From Luteitalea pratensis (lineage in GTDB: Bacteria; Acidobacteriota; Vicinamibacteria; Vicinamibacterales; Vicinamibacteraceae): a DNA stretch of 64,000 nt. Of this stretch, positions 1-9,005 are shown piece by piece; the first letter of the stretch is position 1, and the number at the start of each line of letters is the position of its first letter. The stretch lies in NCBI RefSeq assembly GCF_001618865.1, contig NZ_CP015136.1, positions 1,833,001 to 1,897,000 on the forward strand. Reading direction: 5' to 3'. The position numbers and the translations under genes are program-made. Below the pieces are notes generated by a model, which searched no databases, had not been told where the DNA came from, and saw only the letters and a program-made list of their open reading frames with translations.

Positions 1-671
1 ACCGTCGTCTCGTCGGCCGTCGTGCCACTGGCGATCGCGGCCGCCGGCGTGTCGGCGGCACGCCCTGACGCGACCAGCGTGCGCACGAGTCCTTCGAGAT
101 TGGCCAGGGCCATGAACGCCACGACCGTGTCGGCCTGTGCTGCGCCGCTCACGGCCTCGGACAGCCGTCCGTCGCCGGCGCAGGCACCCGCGACGACGCC
201 GACCGACGTCGCGATGCCGCGGTGTGTCAACGGAATGCCTGCGCGCGCCGGCACGGCCGACAGCGCGCTCACACCCGGGACGACCTCGTACGGGACGCCG
301 GCCTCGACCAGCGCGAGTGCCTCCTCGGCGCCGCGTCCGAACAGGTACGGGTCGCCACCCTTCAGCCGCACGACGCTCATCCCGGCACGCGCGGCCTGTA
401 CCAGCGACGCGCTGATCGCGATCTGATCGGCGGAGGGACCGTGCCCCACCTTGCCGACGTCCACGCGTACGGCCGTTCGTGACGCGCGGGCAAGCACGCC
501 CTCACTCACGAGGTGATCGTGGAAGACGAGGTCGCAGGAATCGAGCAGCGCGGCGGCACGGATCGTCAGCAGGCCGGGGTCGCCCGGACCGGCGCCGACC
601 AGGTACACCGTGCCTCGCTGGGCACGGTCGCCATGCAGGCGCGGGCTGCCGGGGGCGATGTGGGCTGACAT
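1..671 (-). CDS. cobA: Uroporphyrinogen-III C-methyltransferase, C-terminus cut by window edge
   Basis: Transfers two methyl groups from S-adenosylmethionine to uroporphyrinogen III, giving precorrin-2, the precursor of siroheme and cobalamin. About 223 codons are visible. The tetrapyrrole methylase signatures are present in order: VYLVGAGPGDPGLLT near residue 22, VGKVGHGPSADQI, then RLKGGDPYLFGRGAEE and VVPGVSA. The ATG at 671 gives the usual short lead before the first motif. The gene is transcribed away from the nitrate/nitrite reductase operon. NirB needs siroheme, so this enzyme probably feeds that cofactor. A CysG-like fusion is unlikely because the methylase domain starts almost at the N-terminus. 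The last part of the protein lies outside the window. Confidence 0.93.
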   Translation of the reverse strand, partial: MSAHIAPGSPRLHGDRAQRGTVYLVGAGPGDPGLLTIRAAALLDSCDLVFHDHLVSEGVLARASRTAVRVDVGKVGHGPSADQIAISASLVQAARAGMSVVRLKGGDPYLFGRGAEEALALVEAGVPYEVVPGVSALSAVPARAGIPLTHRGIATSVGVVAGACAGDGRLSEAVSGAAQADTVVAFMALANLEGLVRTLVASGRAADTPAAAIASGTTADETT

Positions 672-949
672 GCCTGGTTCTCAAGCAAGGTCGTGGCCAG
701 CACGTCGGCCATGGGCCGGGTGAGCGCGAACGCCAATGAAACCGGCGAGATCCTGCAGAACGCGCTGCACACGCTTTCGTGGCGATCATACGTAAACGTA
801 GCTTCCAGTGATTGAGGCGACGGGGTTGTAGCTTCGCGGATCGCGGATGGCGGACCGGAATCGGGCGGATTCGGCAAGGCGGCAATCGCCAAAGAGCAGC
901 GTCGGGCTGTCAGAGAGTGTTCTCGGAAGATGGCGACACCGTCTCGTGT

Positions 950-1018
950 CAGCGCCGACCTGAAGGTCGGCGCTGGCACCTGGGAAGTGGACGTAGCCGT
1001 CGATCTTCAGGTCGACGG
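950..1018. repeat. Two adjacent GTCGACC-type hairpins
   Basis: Bases 950-975 form a nearly perfect hairpin with 12-base arms (CAGCGCCGACCT pairing with AGGTCGGCGCTG). Bases 997-1018 form a second one with arms CCGTCGA and TCGACGG. They resemble the GTCGACC hairpins near 19.5 kb and 22.8 kb, so they are probably members of a dispersed intergenic repeat family. A role in the nitrate operon leader is possible but not shown. Confidence 0.6.
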
Positions 1019-1108
1019 AATCGGATCGAAATACGATCGCGGCTCCGCGATCCGCGTCCGTCGTCAGGTCCCGCCTTCCCACGATGTCGTAGCGGTCCGC
1101 GCGGTCGT

Positions 1109-1124
1109 CCTACGAGATCGTAGG
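1109..1124. promoter_or_regulatory. Candidate operator palindrome before the nitrate reductase
   Basis: CCTACGAGATCGTAGG has perfect 7-base arms (CCTACGA and TCGTAGG) around a GA centre and lies 60 bases upstream of the chosen start codon. It could be a dimeric regulator site. No known consensus was recognised and only one copy was found. Confidence 0.3.
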
Positions 1125-1184
1125 CGCCGCTTACCGGACGCGGTTGGTATCAGCGCAGCGCGCTCGTCGCCAGGATCTGCGCGA

Positions 1185-3449
1185 ATGCCCACGATAACAC
1201 CTGATTCGCTGCGGCAGCGCCGGGAAGGCGGAACCCCACCACTGACGGCACGCGTGTTGCTCAGGCGACTGGGCAACGTGCCGACGCCACCGTCCACCCG
1301 CGCCCATTGCCCGTACTGCGCCATGCAGTGCGGCATGCTCATCGGCGGCACACCCGACACGCCGGAGCTTGCAGGCGACGGCGACTTTCCGGTGAACCGT
1401 GGCGCGCTGTGCATCAAGGGCTGGACGTCGGCTGGCGCGCTCGCGCATGCCGACCGGTTGACGTCGCCGCTGGTCCGCAACGCCGAGGGAGCGCTGGCAC
1501 CGGCCACTTGGGACGAGGCCCTCGACCGCATCGCCGATGCCATCCGTGCGCTGCAGGCCAGGTATGGCAAGGACGCGATTGGCGTGTTCGGCAGCGGCGC
1601 GCTCACCAACGAGAAGGCGTACCTGCTCGGGAAGTTCGCACGTGTGGCGCTCGGCACTCGTCACATCGATTACAACGGCCGCTTCTGCATGGCGTCGGCT
1701 GCGGCAGCCGCCAACGCAGCGTTCGGCATCGATCGAGGGTTGCCGTTTCCGCTTGCCGACATCGCCGAGGCTGAAGCCATCCTCCTGGTGGGCAGCAACG
1801 TCGCCGAGACCCTGCCGCCGGCGATGCAGTACTTCGACGCGCAGCGCCGCGCCGGCGGCCACCTGATCGTCGTCGATCCCCGCCGCACACCCACCGCCGC
1901 GGCGGCGACACTTCACCTGCCGCTCGTGCCCGGCACCGACGGCATGCTCGCCAACGGGTTGCTGCACGTCCTCATCCGCGATGGCCTGGTGGACGAGGCG
2001 TACATTGCGCAGCGCACTATTGGCTTTGCGGCGGTACGCGGCGCGGTGGCCGCGTGCTGGCCCGGGCGCGTGGAGCGCATCACCGGCGTGCCCGAGGCCG
2101 ACATCGTCCGCGCGGCGCACCTGCTCGGGCGATCGCGGTCGGCGATAGTGCTCACGGCGCGAGGCGCCGAGCAGCAGGCGCAGGGCGTGGCCAATACGCT
2201 GGCCTTCATCAACATCGCGCTCGCGCTCGGCCAGGTGGGCCGGCGGGGCGGTGGCTTTGGATGCCTCACCGGGCAGGGCAACGGCCAGGGCGGCCGCGAG
2301 CACGGCCAGAAGAGCGATCAGTTGCCCGGCTATCGTTCCTTGCGCGACCCGCAGGCACGGGCACACGTCGCGGCGGTATGGGGCGTCGATCCTGACGCGC
2401 TGCCGCCACCGGGCATCTCTGCCTTCGAACTCCTCGACGCGCTCGGCACCGACAACGGCCCTCGCGGCCTCCTTGTCGTCGGGTCGAACCCGGCAGTCTC
2501 GGCACCGGCTGCCGGCCGCATCAGCAAGCGATTGCGTGCGCTCGACCTCCTCGTGGTGTGCGACTTCTTCGTGTCCGAGACCGCGGCACTGGCCGACGTC
2601 GTGCTGCCAGTCGCGATGTGGGCCGAGGAGGAAGGCACGATCACCAACCTCGAAGGCCGTGTGCTGCGCCGGCGCCGGGTCTTCGCGCCGCCCGCTGGCG
2701 TCCGCACCGACATCGAGGTGCTGCACCTGCTCGCCTCACGCCTGGGACACAGCAAGGGCTTCGCGTTTGACAGTGCCGCGGCGGTGTTCGAGGAGCTCGG
2801 GCGAGCCAGCGCAGGCGGCGCGGCCGACTATCGCGGCATCAGCCATGCGCGCCTCGACGCGGGCGAGGCTCTGTACTGGCCATGTCCCGACGAGGCCCAC
2901 CCTGGGACACCGCGCCTGTTTGCCTCGGACTTCCCGACGCCGGATGGCTGCGCCCGCTTCCACGTCGTGACGCCGACCGATCCGGCCGAGGCGCCCGATC
3001 GCGAGTACCCGCTCTACCTCACGACCGGCCGCGTGCTGGCGCAGTACCAGTCGGGCACGCAGACTCGTCGCCTCCGCGAGCTCGTGGACCGCGCGCCGGT
3101 TCCGCGCGTCGAAGTACACCCGGTGACCGCCACGCAGCACGGCATCAACGCCGGCGACATCGTCACCGTCAGGACTCGACGAGGCGAGGCGACGCTGCAG
3201 GTGCACGTCACCGCGACCGCACGAGTCGACACCATCTTCGTGCCCTTCCACTGGGGCGGCCTCGGGTCGGCAAACCTGCTGACCAACCCTGCACTCGATC
3301 CGACCAGCAAGATGCCGGAATTCAAGGTGTGCGCGGCCCGCCTCGAACTCCGTGTCCCCGATATGCGCGCAGCGCAACTCGTGCGCGCCAACCAGGACGA
3401 TGGCTGCGGTGTCGCCGTAGTCCCCGTGCTTCTCGACACTCGATCATGA
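1185..3449 (+). CDS. nasA: Assimilatory nitrate reductase catalytic subunit
   Basis: Molybdopterin-guanine-dinucleotide enzyme reducing nitrate to nitrite in the cytoplasm; 754 residues. The N-terminal [4Fe-4S] site is complete (HCPYCAMQCG, Cys42/45/49, with Cys76 in GALCIKGW). The probable molybdenum ligand is the Cys in NGRFCMAS near residue 167. The stretch GQGNGQGGREHGQKSDQLPG is typical of Nas/NarB enzymes, and a molydopterin dinucleotide-binding domain closes the protein. It lacks the extra C-terminal [2Fe-2S] domain of Klebsiella NasA, so it resembles NarB/NasC in size. ATG 1185 was chosen over 930 because the upstream codons are repeat DNA. The stop overlaps the nirB start in an ATGA, indicating translational coupling. 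Co-location with nirBD and a nitrate transporter supports an assimilatory role rather than formate dehydrogenase. Confidence 0.9.
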   Translation: MPTITPDSLRQRREGGTPPLTARVLLRRLGNVPTPPSTRAHCPYCAMQCGMLIGGTPDTPELAGDGDFPVNRGALCIKGWTSAGALAHADRLTSPLVRNAEGALAPATWDEALDRIADAIRALQARYGKDAIGVFGSGALTNEKAYLLGKFARVALGTRHIDYNGRFCMASAAAAANAAFGIDRGLPFPLADIAEAEAILLVGSNVAETLPPAMQYFDAQRRAGGHLIVVDPRRTPTAAAATLHLPLVPGTDGMLANGLLHVLIRDGLVDEAYIAQRTIGFAAVRGAVAACWPGRVERITGVPEADIVRAAHLLGRSRSAIVLTARGAEQQAQGVANTLAFINIALALGQVGRRGGGFGCLTGQGNGQGGREHGQKSDQLPGYRSLRDPQARAHVAAVWGVDPDALPPPGISAFELLDALGTDNGPRGLLVVGSNPAVSAPAAGRISKRLRALDLLVVCDFFVSETAALADVVLPVAMWAEEEGTITNLEGRVLRRRRVFAPPAGVRTDIEVLHLLASRLGHSKGFAFDSAAAVFEELGRASAGGAADYRGISHARLDAGEALYWPCPDEAHPGTPRLFASDFPTPDGCARFHVVTPTDPAEAPDREYPLYLTTGRVLAQYQSGTQTRRLRELVDRAPVPRVEVHPVTATQHGINAGDIVTVRTRRGEATLQVHVTATARVDTIFVPFHWGGLGSANLLTNPALDPTSKMPEFKVCAARLELRVPDMRAAQLVRANQDDGCGVAVVPVLLDTRS

Positions 3450-5908
3450 ACACACAGCGACTGGTCATCATCGGCAACGGCATGGCGGGTGCCCGCCTCG
3501 CCGAGGAAGTCGTGCGGCGGGATGTCTCCCGCAGCATCGACATCACCATCCTCGGCGACGAGCCCTACGGCAACTACAACCGGATCCTGCTGTCGGGCGT
3601 ACTGGCCGGCTCGCATCGCGCCCAGGACGTGTTCATCAACCCGCTCGACTGGTATGTCGAGCACAAGGTGACGTTGCACGCAGGCGCGCCGGTGACCCGC
3701 ATCGACCGCGAACGGCAGTGCGTCTACGCGGGTGGCGATCTGGCCCTGCCCTACGACGACCTCGTCATCGCCACAGGCAGCATGCCTTTCATCCCGCCGA
3801 TCGAGGGCCTCCGCGGCAGCGACGGGCGACTCGCGTCCGGCGTGTACGCATTCCGCACGCTCGACGATTGTCACGACATCGTGCGTCACGCGAAGCGATC
3901 GCGCCGCGCCGCCGTGATTGGTGGCGGCCTGCTTGGACTCGAGGCGGCCCGCGGCCTGCTCGAACTCGGGCTCGAGGTGCACGTGGTGCACCTGATGCCG
4001 CACCTGATGGAGGTCCAGCTCGATCGCGCCGCCGGACGCGTCCTCGAGCGCACGCTCCGCGAGATGGGCGTGCACCTGCACCTCGAGACGGCGACCACGG
4101 GTGCCATCGGCGACGGCGCCGTCGAGGGCCTGCGCTTTGCTGACGGCACCAGCCTCGAGTGCGATCTCGTGGTGGTGTCGGCGGGCATCCGGCCCAACAC
4201 GTCGCTGGCGGTGCAGGCTGGCCTCGACGTCCGCCGCGGCATCGTCGTCGGCGACGACCTGGCGACATCCGATCCGCACATCTACGCGATCGGCGAATGC
4301 TCGGAGCATCGCGGCCTGACGTATGGGCTCGTCGCGCCGCTCTGGGACCAGGCCCGCGTGCTCGCCGAGCGGCTCAGCGGCACCAGGCCTGATGCCGTGT
4401 ACGAAGGCTCGCGGGTGTCCACGAAGCTGAAGGTCATGGAGGTCGATCTCGCGGTGATGGGCGAGCGCGATGCCGATCCGGACCTCGACGAAGTGGTGAC
4501 GTACTCCGAGCCGGCCCGCGGCCTCTACAAGAAACTCATCGTCCGCGACGGGCGCCTGGCCGGGGCCATCGTCCTCGGTGATGGCGGCATCGCGCCGGCG
4601 CTGCTCCAGGCCTTCGACCGGGGAACGCTGCTGCCCGCCGACCGATCCGAGTTGCTCTTTCCGCGCGCGGCCGGCGCCTCGGTCGGCCAGGGTGTGCAGG
4701 CGCTTGCCGCCGATGCGCAGATCTGCAACTGCAACGGCGTCTCCAAGCAGCAGATCATCGCGGCCGTGCAGGGCGGTTGCCGCACGATGAAGGCGGTGTG
4801 CAGCGCCACGCGCGCCGGCACGGGCTGCGGATCCTGTTCGACGCTCGTGCAGGCGGTCGTCGAACTGGCAGCGGGAAGCGACCTCGAAGAAGATCCGGCA
4901 GCTCACTACTACGTGCCCGGCGTGCCGCTGCCCAAGCTGGAACTCGCCGAGGCCATCACCGCGCGCGGCCTGCGCAGCGTGTCGGCGGTGTTTGCGTCGC
5001 TGGCCGGCGGCATCGAGGACGCCGGCAGCAAGCCGGGACTCGCGTCACTGCTCAAGTCGATCTGGGGCGCCGAGTACGACGACGAACGGGATGCGCGGTT
5101 CATCAACGATCGCGTCCACGCCAACATCCAGAAGGACCGGACGTTCAGCGTCGTGCCGCGTATCTACGGCGGCGTGACGTCGGCGGCCGAACTGCGGCGG
5201 ATTGCCGATGTCGCCGACAAGTACCAGGTGCCGATGGTGAAGATCACCGGCGGCCAGCGCATCGACCTGCTCGGCATCCGCAAGGAGCAGCTGCCGATGG
5301 TGTGGAAGGACCTCGGCATGCCGTCAGGGCATGCTTACACGAAGGGATTCCGCACCTGCAAGACCTGCGTCGGCACGGAGTTCTGCCGGTTCGGTGTCGG
5401 CGACAGCACCAAGCTCGGCATCGCCATCGAGCGACGCTTCCAGGGCATCGAGTCGCCAGCCAAGCTGAAGCTGGCGACGGCAGGCTGCCCACGCAACTGT
5501 TCCGAGCCGACGACCAAGGACATCGGCGCCGTCGCGATCGAGGGTGGACGCTGGGAGATTTACGTCGGCGGCGCCGCCGGCTCGCGGGTGCGCAAGGGCG
5601 ACCTGCTCGTCACCGTGGACACGCACGAGGAGGTGCTGCAGCATACCGGGCGCTTCATGCAGTACTACCGCGAACGCGGCAAGTACCTCGAGCGCACCTA
5701 TGACTTCGTCGAGCGGATCGGCATCGAGACGATCAGGCGCGTCCTGGTGGACGACGAGGAGGGTATCGCCGAAGCGCTGGACGAACGCATGCAGGCGGCC
5801 GTCGATGCCTACGTCGATCCGTGGCTCGAGGCCGACAAGCCAGTGCATCCGGCCCAGTTCGTCGACGTGGTCGGTGTCGGCGTCCTCGCACGGGACGGGC
5901 GGCGATGA
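3446..5908 (+). CDS. nirB: NAD(P)H-nitrite reductase large subunit
   Basis: Six-electron reduction of nitrite to ammonium with NAD(P)H in the cytosol; 820 residues, the normal length for NirB. An N-terminal FAD site (IIGNGMAGAR, residues 8-17) is followed by an NAD(P) site (AAVIGGGLLGLEAARG, about 153). Next comes a BFD-like [2Fe-2S] domain (CNCNGVSKQQII to GTGCGSC, about 426-460). A ferredoxin-like half domain follows, then the siroheme/[4Fe-4S] cysteines in CKTCVGTEFCRFG (about 637) and ATAGCPRNCSEP (about 680). All cofactor ligands are present. It overlaps both the nitrate reductase stop and the nirD start by ATGA junctions, so the three are one coupled translation unit. Confidence 0.96.
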   Translation: MNTQRLVIIGNGMAGARLAEEVVRRDVSRSIDITILGDEPYGNYNRILLSGVLAGSHRAQDVFINPLDWYVEHKVTLHAGAPVTRIDRERQCVYAGGDLALPYDDLVIATGSMPFIPPIEGLRGSDGRLASGVYAFRTLDDCHDIVRHAKRSRRAAVIGGGLLGLEAARGLLELGLEVHVVHLMPHLMEVQLDRAAGRVLERTLREMGVHLHLETATTGAIGDGAVEGLRFADGTSLECDLVVVSAGIRPNTSLAVQAGLDVRRGIVVGDDLATSDPHIYAIGECSEHRGLTYGLVAPLWDQARVLAERLSGTRPDAVYEGSRVSTKLKVMEVDLAVMGERDADPDLDEVVTYSEPARGLYKKLIVRDGRLAGAIVLGDGGIAPALLQAFDRGTLLPADRSELLFPRAAGASVGQGVQALAADAQICNCNGVSKQQIIAAVQGGCRTMKAVCSATRAGTGCGSCSTLVQAVVELAAGSDLEEDPAAHYYVPGVPLPKLELAEAITARGLRSVSAVFASLAGGIEDAGSKPGLASLLKSIWGAEYDDERDARFINDRVHANIQKDRTFSVVPRIYGGVTSAAELRRIADVADKYQVPMVKITGGQRIDLLGIRKEQLPMVWKDLGMPSGHAYTKGFRTCKTCVGTEFCRFGVGDSTKLGIAIERRFQGIESPAKLKLATAGCPRNCSEPTTKDIGAVAIEGGRWEIYVGGAAGSRVRKGDLLVTVDTHEEVLQHTGRFMQYYRERGKYLERTYDFVERIGIETIRRVLVDDEEGIAEALDERMQAAVDAYVDPWLEADKPVHPAQFVDVVGVGVLARDGRR

Positions 5909-6252
5909 GCGCAACCGTGTCCACGGCCGCACTCGTCAAGACGCGCAGTGTCGCGCTCGGCTCGCTCTGGCAAATCCCGCTCGGTGAAGGGCGCGTCTTC
6001 ACGATCGGTGAGCGCAGTTTCGCGGTGTTCCGGGCGCGCGACGGCGGCGTCCACGCCACCGACCCGTTCTGCCCGCATCGGCAAGGACCGCTCGCCGACG
6101 GTCTGGTCGGCGCGGGCACGGTCACCTGCCCCTTCCACGGCTTCCGCTTCGATCTCCGGACCGGATGCGCGATCGGGCACGACTGTCCGCCGATCGGCAC
6201 CTATCGCGTCAGCGTCGATGCCTACGGCGACATTCACCTGCACCTCGAGTAG
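5905..6252 (+). CDS. nirD: Nitrite reductase small subunit (Rieske type)
   Basis: Small subunit of NADH-nitrite reductase; 115 residues with a Rieske fold. The two cluster-binding motifs are CPHRQGPLADG and CPFHGFRF. Both keep the Cys-x-His and Cys-x2-His ligands of a true Rieske [2Fe-2S] centre, which many NirD proteins have lost. The ATG overlaps the nirB stop (ATGA). It sits directly before the transporter with 3 bases between stop and start. Confidence 0.94.
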   Translation: MSATVSTAALVKTRSVALGSLWQIPLGEGRVFTIGERSFAVFRARDGGVHATDPFCPHRQGPLADGLVGAGTVTCPFHGFRFDLRTGCAIGHDCPPIGTYRVSVDAYGDIHLHLE

Positions 6253-6255
6253 TCC

Positions 6256-7464
6256 ATGACCCAGCCATCCCGTTCGGGCCACACGCCCACGCTCATTGCC
6301 AGCCTGCTGCACTTCGACATGAGCTTCATGCTCTGGGTGTTGCCGGCCTCGCTCTCGGTGTTCATCGCCGAGGATTTGCACCTGTCGGCGTCGCTCAAGG
6401 GGTTGCTCGTGGCGGTGCCGATCCTCACCGGCTCGTTGCTGCGCATCCCGGTGGGGCTGCTGGCCGATCGGCTCGGCGGGCGCCTCGTGGGAGCAGCGCT
6501 GCTCGCCTTCCTGTTCCTGCCGCTGTTTGCCGGCTGGCTGTTGCCGCCGACCGTCGCCACGATGTTCCTGGTCGCCGCGGCGACTGGCGTTGCCGGTGCG
6601 TCGTTCGCCGTGGCATTGCCGTTGGCGAGCCGCTGGTACCCGCCCGAGCGTCAGGGACTGGTCATGGGCGTGGCTGCCGCTGGCAACAGCGGCACTGTCG
6701 TAGTCAACCTGGTGGCGCCGCGACTCGCGGCGGTCATGGGCTGGCCGGCGGTCTTCGGCATCGCGATGCTCCCCCTGGCACTGGTGCTGACGATATTCCT
6801 CCTCGTTGCGCGCGAGGCGCCCGGCGTGGCCCGGCCCTCCGCCGCGGCCCTGGCGCGCGTGTTCACGGCACGTGACGCCTGGTTCTTCTGCCTGTTCTAT
6901 GCCGTCACGTTCGGCGGCTACGCGGGACTCTCGGCCGTCCTGCCGATCCTGTTCCGGGATCAGTACGGCGCCACACCGATCGTGGCCGGACAGGTCACCG
7001 CGATGGCGGCCGTCGTCGGCAGCTTGTCGCGGCCGTTCGGTGGTCTCGTTGCGGATCGCCTGGGCGGCGTCCGCGTCCTCGCCATCACGCTGGCGGGTGT
7101 CGCGCTCGTCTATGCGCTGGCCGCCCGACTTCCGGAGTGGCCAGGCATGCTCGCGCTCATGGTGGTCGGCATGGCGTGCCTCGGGATCGGCAACGGCGCC
7201 GTGTTCCAGTTGGTGCCCTTGCGCTTCGGTCGTGACATCGGCCTGGCGACTGGCCTTGTCGGCGCCGTTGGCGGTGTCGGCGGATTCCTCCTGCCGACGC
7301 TGCTCGGTGCCGCTCGACAGACCACCGGATCGTTTGGCGCGGCCTTCGCGGTGATGGCCGTTGGGGCTGCTGTGGTCGCTGCCCTCCTGCAGGTGCTCGC
7401 GGTCGTCCAGGACGGCTGGCGGGTCGGCTGGCGGGCGCCGGTCAGCAGCGTCGAGGAGGCTTGA
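6256..7464 (+). CDS. narK: NarK-type nitrate/nitrite transporter (MFS)
   Basis: Twelve-helix major facilitator protein of 402 residues, presumably importing nitrate for the reductases encoded just upstream. The MFS A-loop GLLADRLGG is present. GVAAAGNSGTVVVNLVAP matches the glycine/asparagine-rich nitrate signature of the NarK/Nrt family, and RPFGGLVADRLGG repeats the MFS loop in the second half. It starts 3 bases after nirD and is the last gene of the operon. Family assignment is firm; the direction of transport and whether nitrite is also carried are inferred. Confidence 0.88.
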   Translation: MTQPSRSGHTPTLIASLLHFDMSFMLWVLPASLSVFIAEDLHLSASLKGLLVAVPILTGSLLRIPVGLLADRLGGRLVGAALLAFLFLPLFAGWLLPPTVATMFLVAAATGVAGASFAVALPLASRWYPPERQGLVMGVAAAGNSGTVVVNLVAPRLAAVMGWPAVFGIAMLPLALVLTIFLLVAREAPGVARPSAAALARVFTARDAWFFCLFYAVTFGGYAGLSAVLPILFRDQYGATPIVAGQVTAMAAVVGSLSRPFGGLVADRLGGVRVLAITLAGVALVYALAARLPEWPGMLALMVVGMACLGIGNGAVFQLVPLRFGRDIGLATGLVGAVGGVGGFLLPTLLGAARQTTGSFGAAFAVMAVGAAVVAALLQVLAVVQDGWRVGWRAPVSSVEEA

Positions 7465-7502
7465 CGACGACGTCGGCGATCGTTTCGGCAACACGCTTTA
7501 CT

Positions 7503-7530
7503 GAACACAGGAACACAGGAACACAGGAAG
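7503..7530. repeat. Short octamer tandem repeat
   Basis: Three perfect copies of GAACACAG (7503-7526) followed by GAAG, between the transporter stop and the IS element. It is one of the short-period arrays found at many gene borders in this window. Confidence 0.7.
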
Positions 7531-7545
7531 GCAGGGGGCAGGTAG

Positions 7546-9005
7546 CAGCCCGTGGTGAAAGTATCTCCTGAGTCGTTCCGAGGGATCGACACGATCGATC
7601 GCGCTCGATAGACTGGCTGCGCATGGCCATGGGCACCCGCCAGGATGAACAACCGCTGCTGTGGATCGCGACGTCGGACCTGCCAACGGCACCTGGGCAT
7701 CCGTTCTACGCGCGGTTGAATACAGTGCTCGACGCGGCCGGCTTCGACGCGTTCGTCGAGGCGGAATGCCGTCGGTTCTACGCGGCGGTGATGGGACGCC
7801 CTGGGCTGGCGCCGGGTCGGTACTTCCGGCTGCTCCTGCTCGGGTACTTCGAGGGCCTCGGCTCCGAGCGCGGCATTGCCTGGCGTGCCGCCGATTCGCT
7901 GGCCATCCGTCGCTTCCTGCATCTGGGGCTCGAGGACGGCACGCCGGATCATTCGACGATCTCCCGCACGCGGCGGCTGATCGACATCGAGACCCATCGA
8001 GCCGTCTTCACGTGGGTGCAGACGCAGTTGGTGGCGCACGGGCTGCTGCGCGGCCAGACCGTGGCGGTCGATGCGACGACACTCGAGGCCAATGCCGCCA
8101 TGCGCAGCATCGTGCGGCGCGACACGGGCGAGACCTACCAGGCCTACCTGACGCAACTCGCCGAGGCCTCCGGCATCACGACGCCCACGCGGGAGGCCCT
8201 GGCGCGCTTCGACCGGCGTCGCAAGAAGAAGAGCTCCAACCAGGAGTGGACGCACCCGGTCGATCCCGACGCGAAGATCACCAAGATGAAGAACGGGCGG
8301 ACGCACCTCGCGCACAAGGCCGAGCACGCCGTCGATGTCGACAGCGGGGCGGTCGTCTCCGTGCGCGTGGACGGCGCCGACGTCGGCGACACCACCACGG
8401 TGATCGAGACCGTCGTCGACGCGACGGAGCAATTGGAACGGGCCGGCGCGCCGCACCGGCTGGAGGAGCTGATCGCCGACAAGGGCTACCACAGCAATCG
8501 GACCCTCATCGACCTGCACGCGCTCGACGTCCGTCCGTACATCGCCGAACCGGACCGCGGGCGCCGGCAATGGCGGGACCTTCCCGAAGCGAAAGCGCTC
8601 GTCTACGCGAATCGCCGACGCCTGCATGGCGCGCGTGGCGGACGACTCCGCCGGCAGCGCGCCGAGTACGTCGAACGCTCGTTCGCGCACCTCTACGAGA
8701 CCGGCGCGATGCGCCGCACGCATCTGCGCGGGCATCAGAACATCCTCAAGCGGCTCCTGGTGCATGCGGGCGCCTTCAATCTTGGCCTGATCCTGCGACA
8801 ACTGACCGGCTGGGGCACGCCGCGAGGCCTCCGGAGCCGCCTCGGTGCGCTCACGGGCCTCATCACGCGCTATCTCGGCCTGCTCGCCCCGCGCTGGGCC
8901 GACCTGCCGGGCACCACACCCTTGTCGGTGCCCGTGTCGACCTACACCACCGACGACCTCGGCGGTGCGCTACCGGCGTGAGTCAGTGACTTGCGCCACG
9001 GGCTG
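7546..9005 (+). mobile_element. Complete insertion sequence, IS1182-like, with 4-bp target duplication
   Basis: The element is 1460 bp. Its left end begins CAGCCCGTGGTGAAAGT and its right end, read inward, begins CAGCCCGTGGCGCAAGT (15 of 17 identical; similarity continues a few bases further in). It is flanked by GTAG at 7542-7545 and 9006-9009. Joining the flanks restores GGTAGGGCCGG, the start of a hairpin repeat present intact at 17032 and 39846, which independently supports the boundaries and the duplication. It carries one transposase gene, intact, so the copy may be active or recent. Confidence 0.88.
7623..8981 (+). CDS. Transposase (DUF772 / DDE type, IS1182-like)
   Basis: DDE-type transposase of 452 residues filling the IS element. 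The N-terminal DUF772-like domain contains RYFRLLLLGYFEGLGSERG and DHSTISRTRRLID. Candidate catalytic acids are the Asp in QTVAVDATTLEANAA, the Asp in ELIADKGYHSNRTL and a C-terminal Glu in AEYVERSFAHLYETGAMRR. The central basic stretch RRRKKKSSNQEW precedes HPVDPDAKITKMKNGRT, typical of IS1182/IS5-like enzymes. The stop codon lies inside the right terminal inverted repeat region. A long open frame from 7661 on the same strand is only a shadow of this gene. Confidence 0.9.
   Translation: MAMGTRQDEQPLLWIATSDLPTAPGHPFYARLNTVLDAAGFDAFVEAECRRFYAAVMGRPGLAPGRYFRLLLLGYFEGLGSERGIAWRAADSLAIRRFLHLGLEDGTPDHSTISRTRRLIDIETHRAVFTWVQTQLVAHGLLRGQTVAVDATTLEANAAMRSIVRRDTGETYQAYLTQLAEASGITTPTREALARFDRRRKKKSSNQEWTHPVDPDAKITKMKNGRTHLAHKAEHAVDVDSGAVVSVRVDGADVGDTTTVIETVVDATEQLERAGAPHRLEELIADKGYHSNRTLIDLHALDVRPYIAEPDRGRRQWRDLPEAKALVYANRRRLHGARGGRLRRQRAEYVERSFAHLYETGAMRRTHLRGHQNILKRLLVHAGAFNLGLILRQLTGWGTPRGLRSRLGALTGLITRYLGLLAPRWADLPGTTPLSVPVSTYTTDDLGGALPA

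Larger units (their letters stand above)
672..1184. other. Divergent intergenic region of the nitrate assimilation locus
   Basis: These 513 bases separate the methyltransferase from the nitrate reductase and should hold both promoters. I see no convincing gene. An upstream in-frame ATG at 930 would extend the nitrate reductase by 85 residues, but that stretch is made of hairpin repeats and looks non-coding. The region contains a short period-7 tract near 835-855, two adjacent hairpins at 950-1018 and a palindrome at 1109-1124. I found no clear sigma54 -24/-12 element. Confidence 0.6.

Noticed and set aside
930-1184. 85-codon N-terminal extension of the nitrate reductase
   Set aside because: The codons run through hairpin repeats, have no family similarity, and ATG 1185 gives the normal distance to the iron-sulfur cysteines.
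1131-2726. 531-codon minus-strand open frame across the nitrate reductase
   Set aside because: Antisense shadow with His/Arg-rich composition and no motif; similar long shadows lie opposite many genes here.
7661-8989. A 442-codon open frame overlapping the transposase on the same strand
   Set aside because: The transposase frame carries all recognisable motifs; the other frame is Arg/Ala-rich and is a by-product of high GC.
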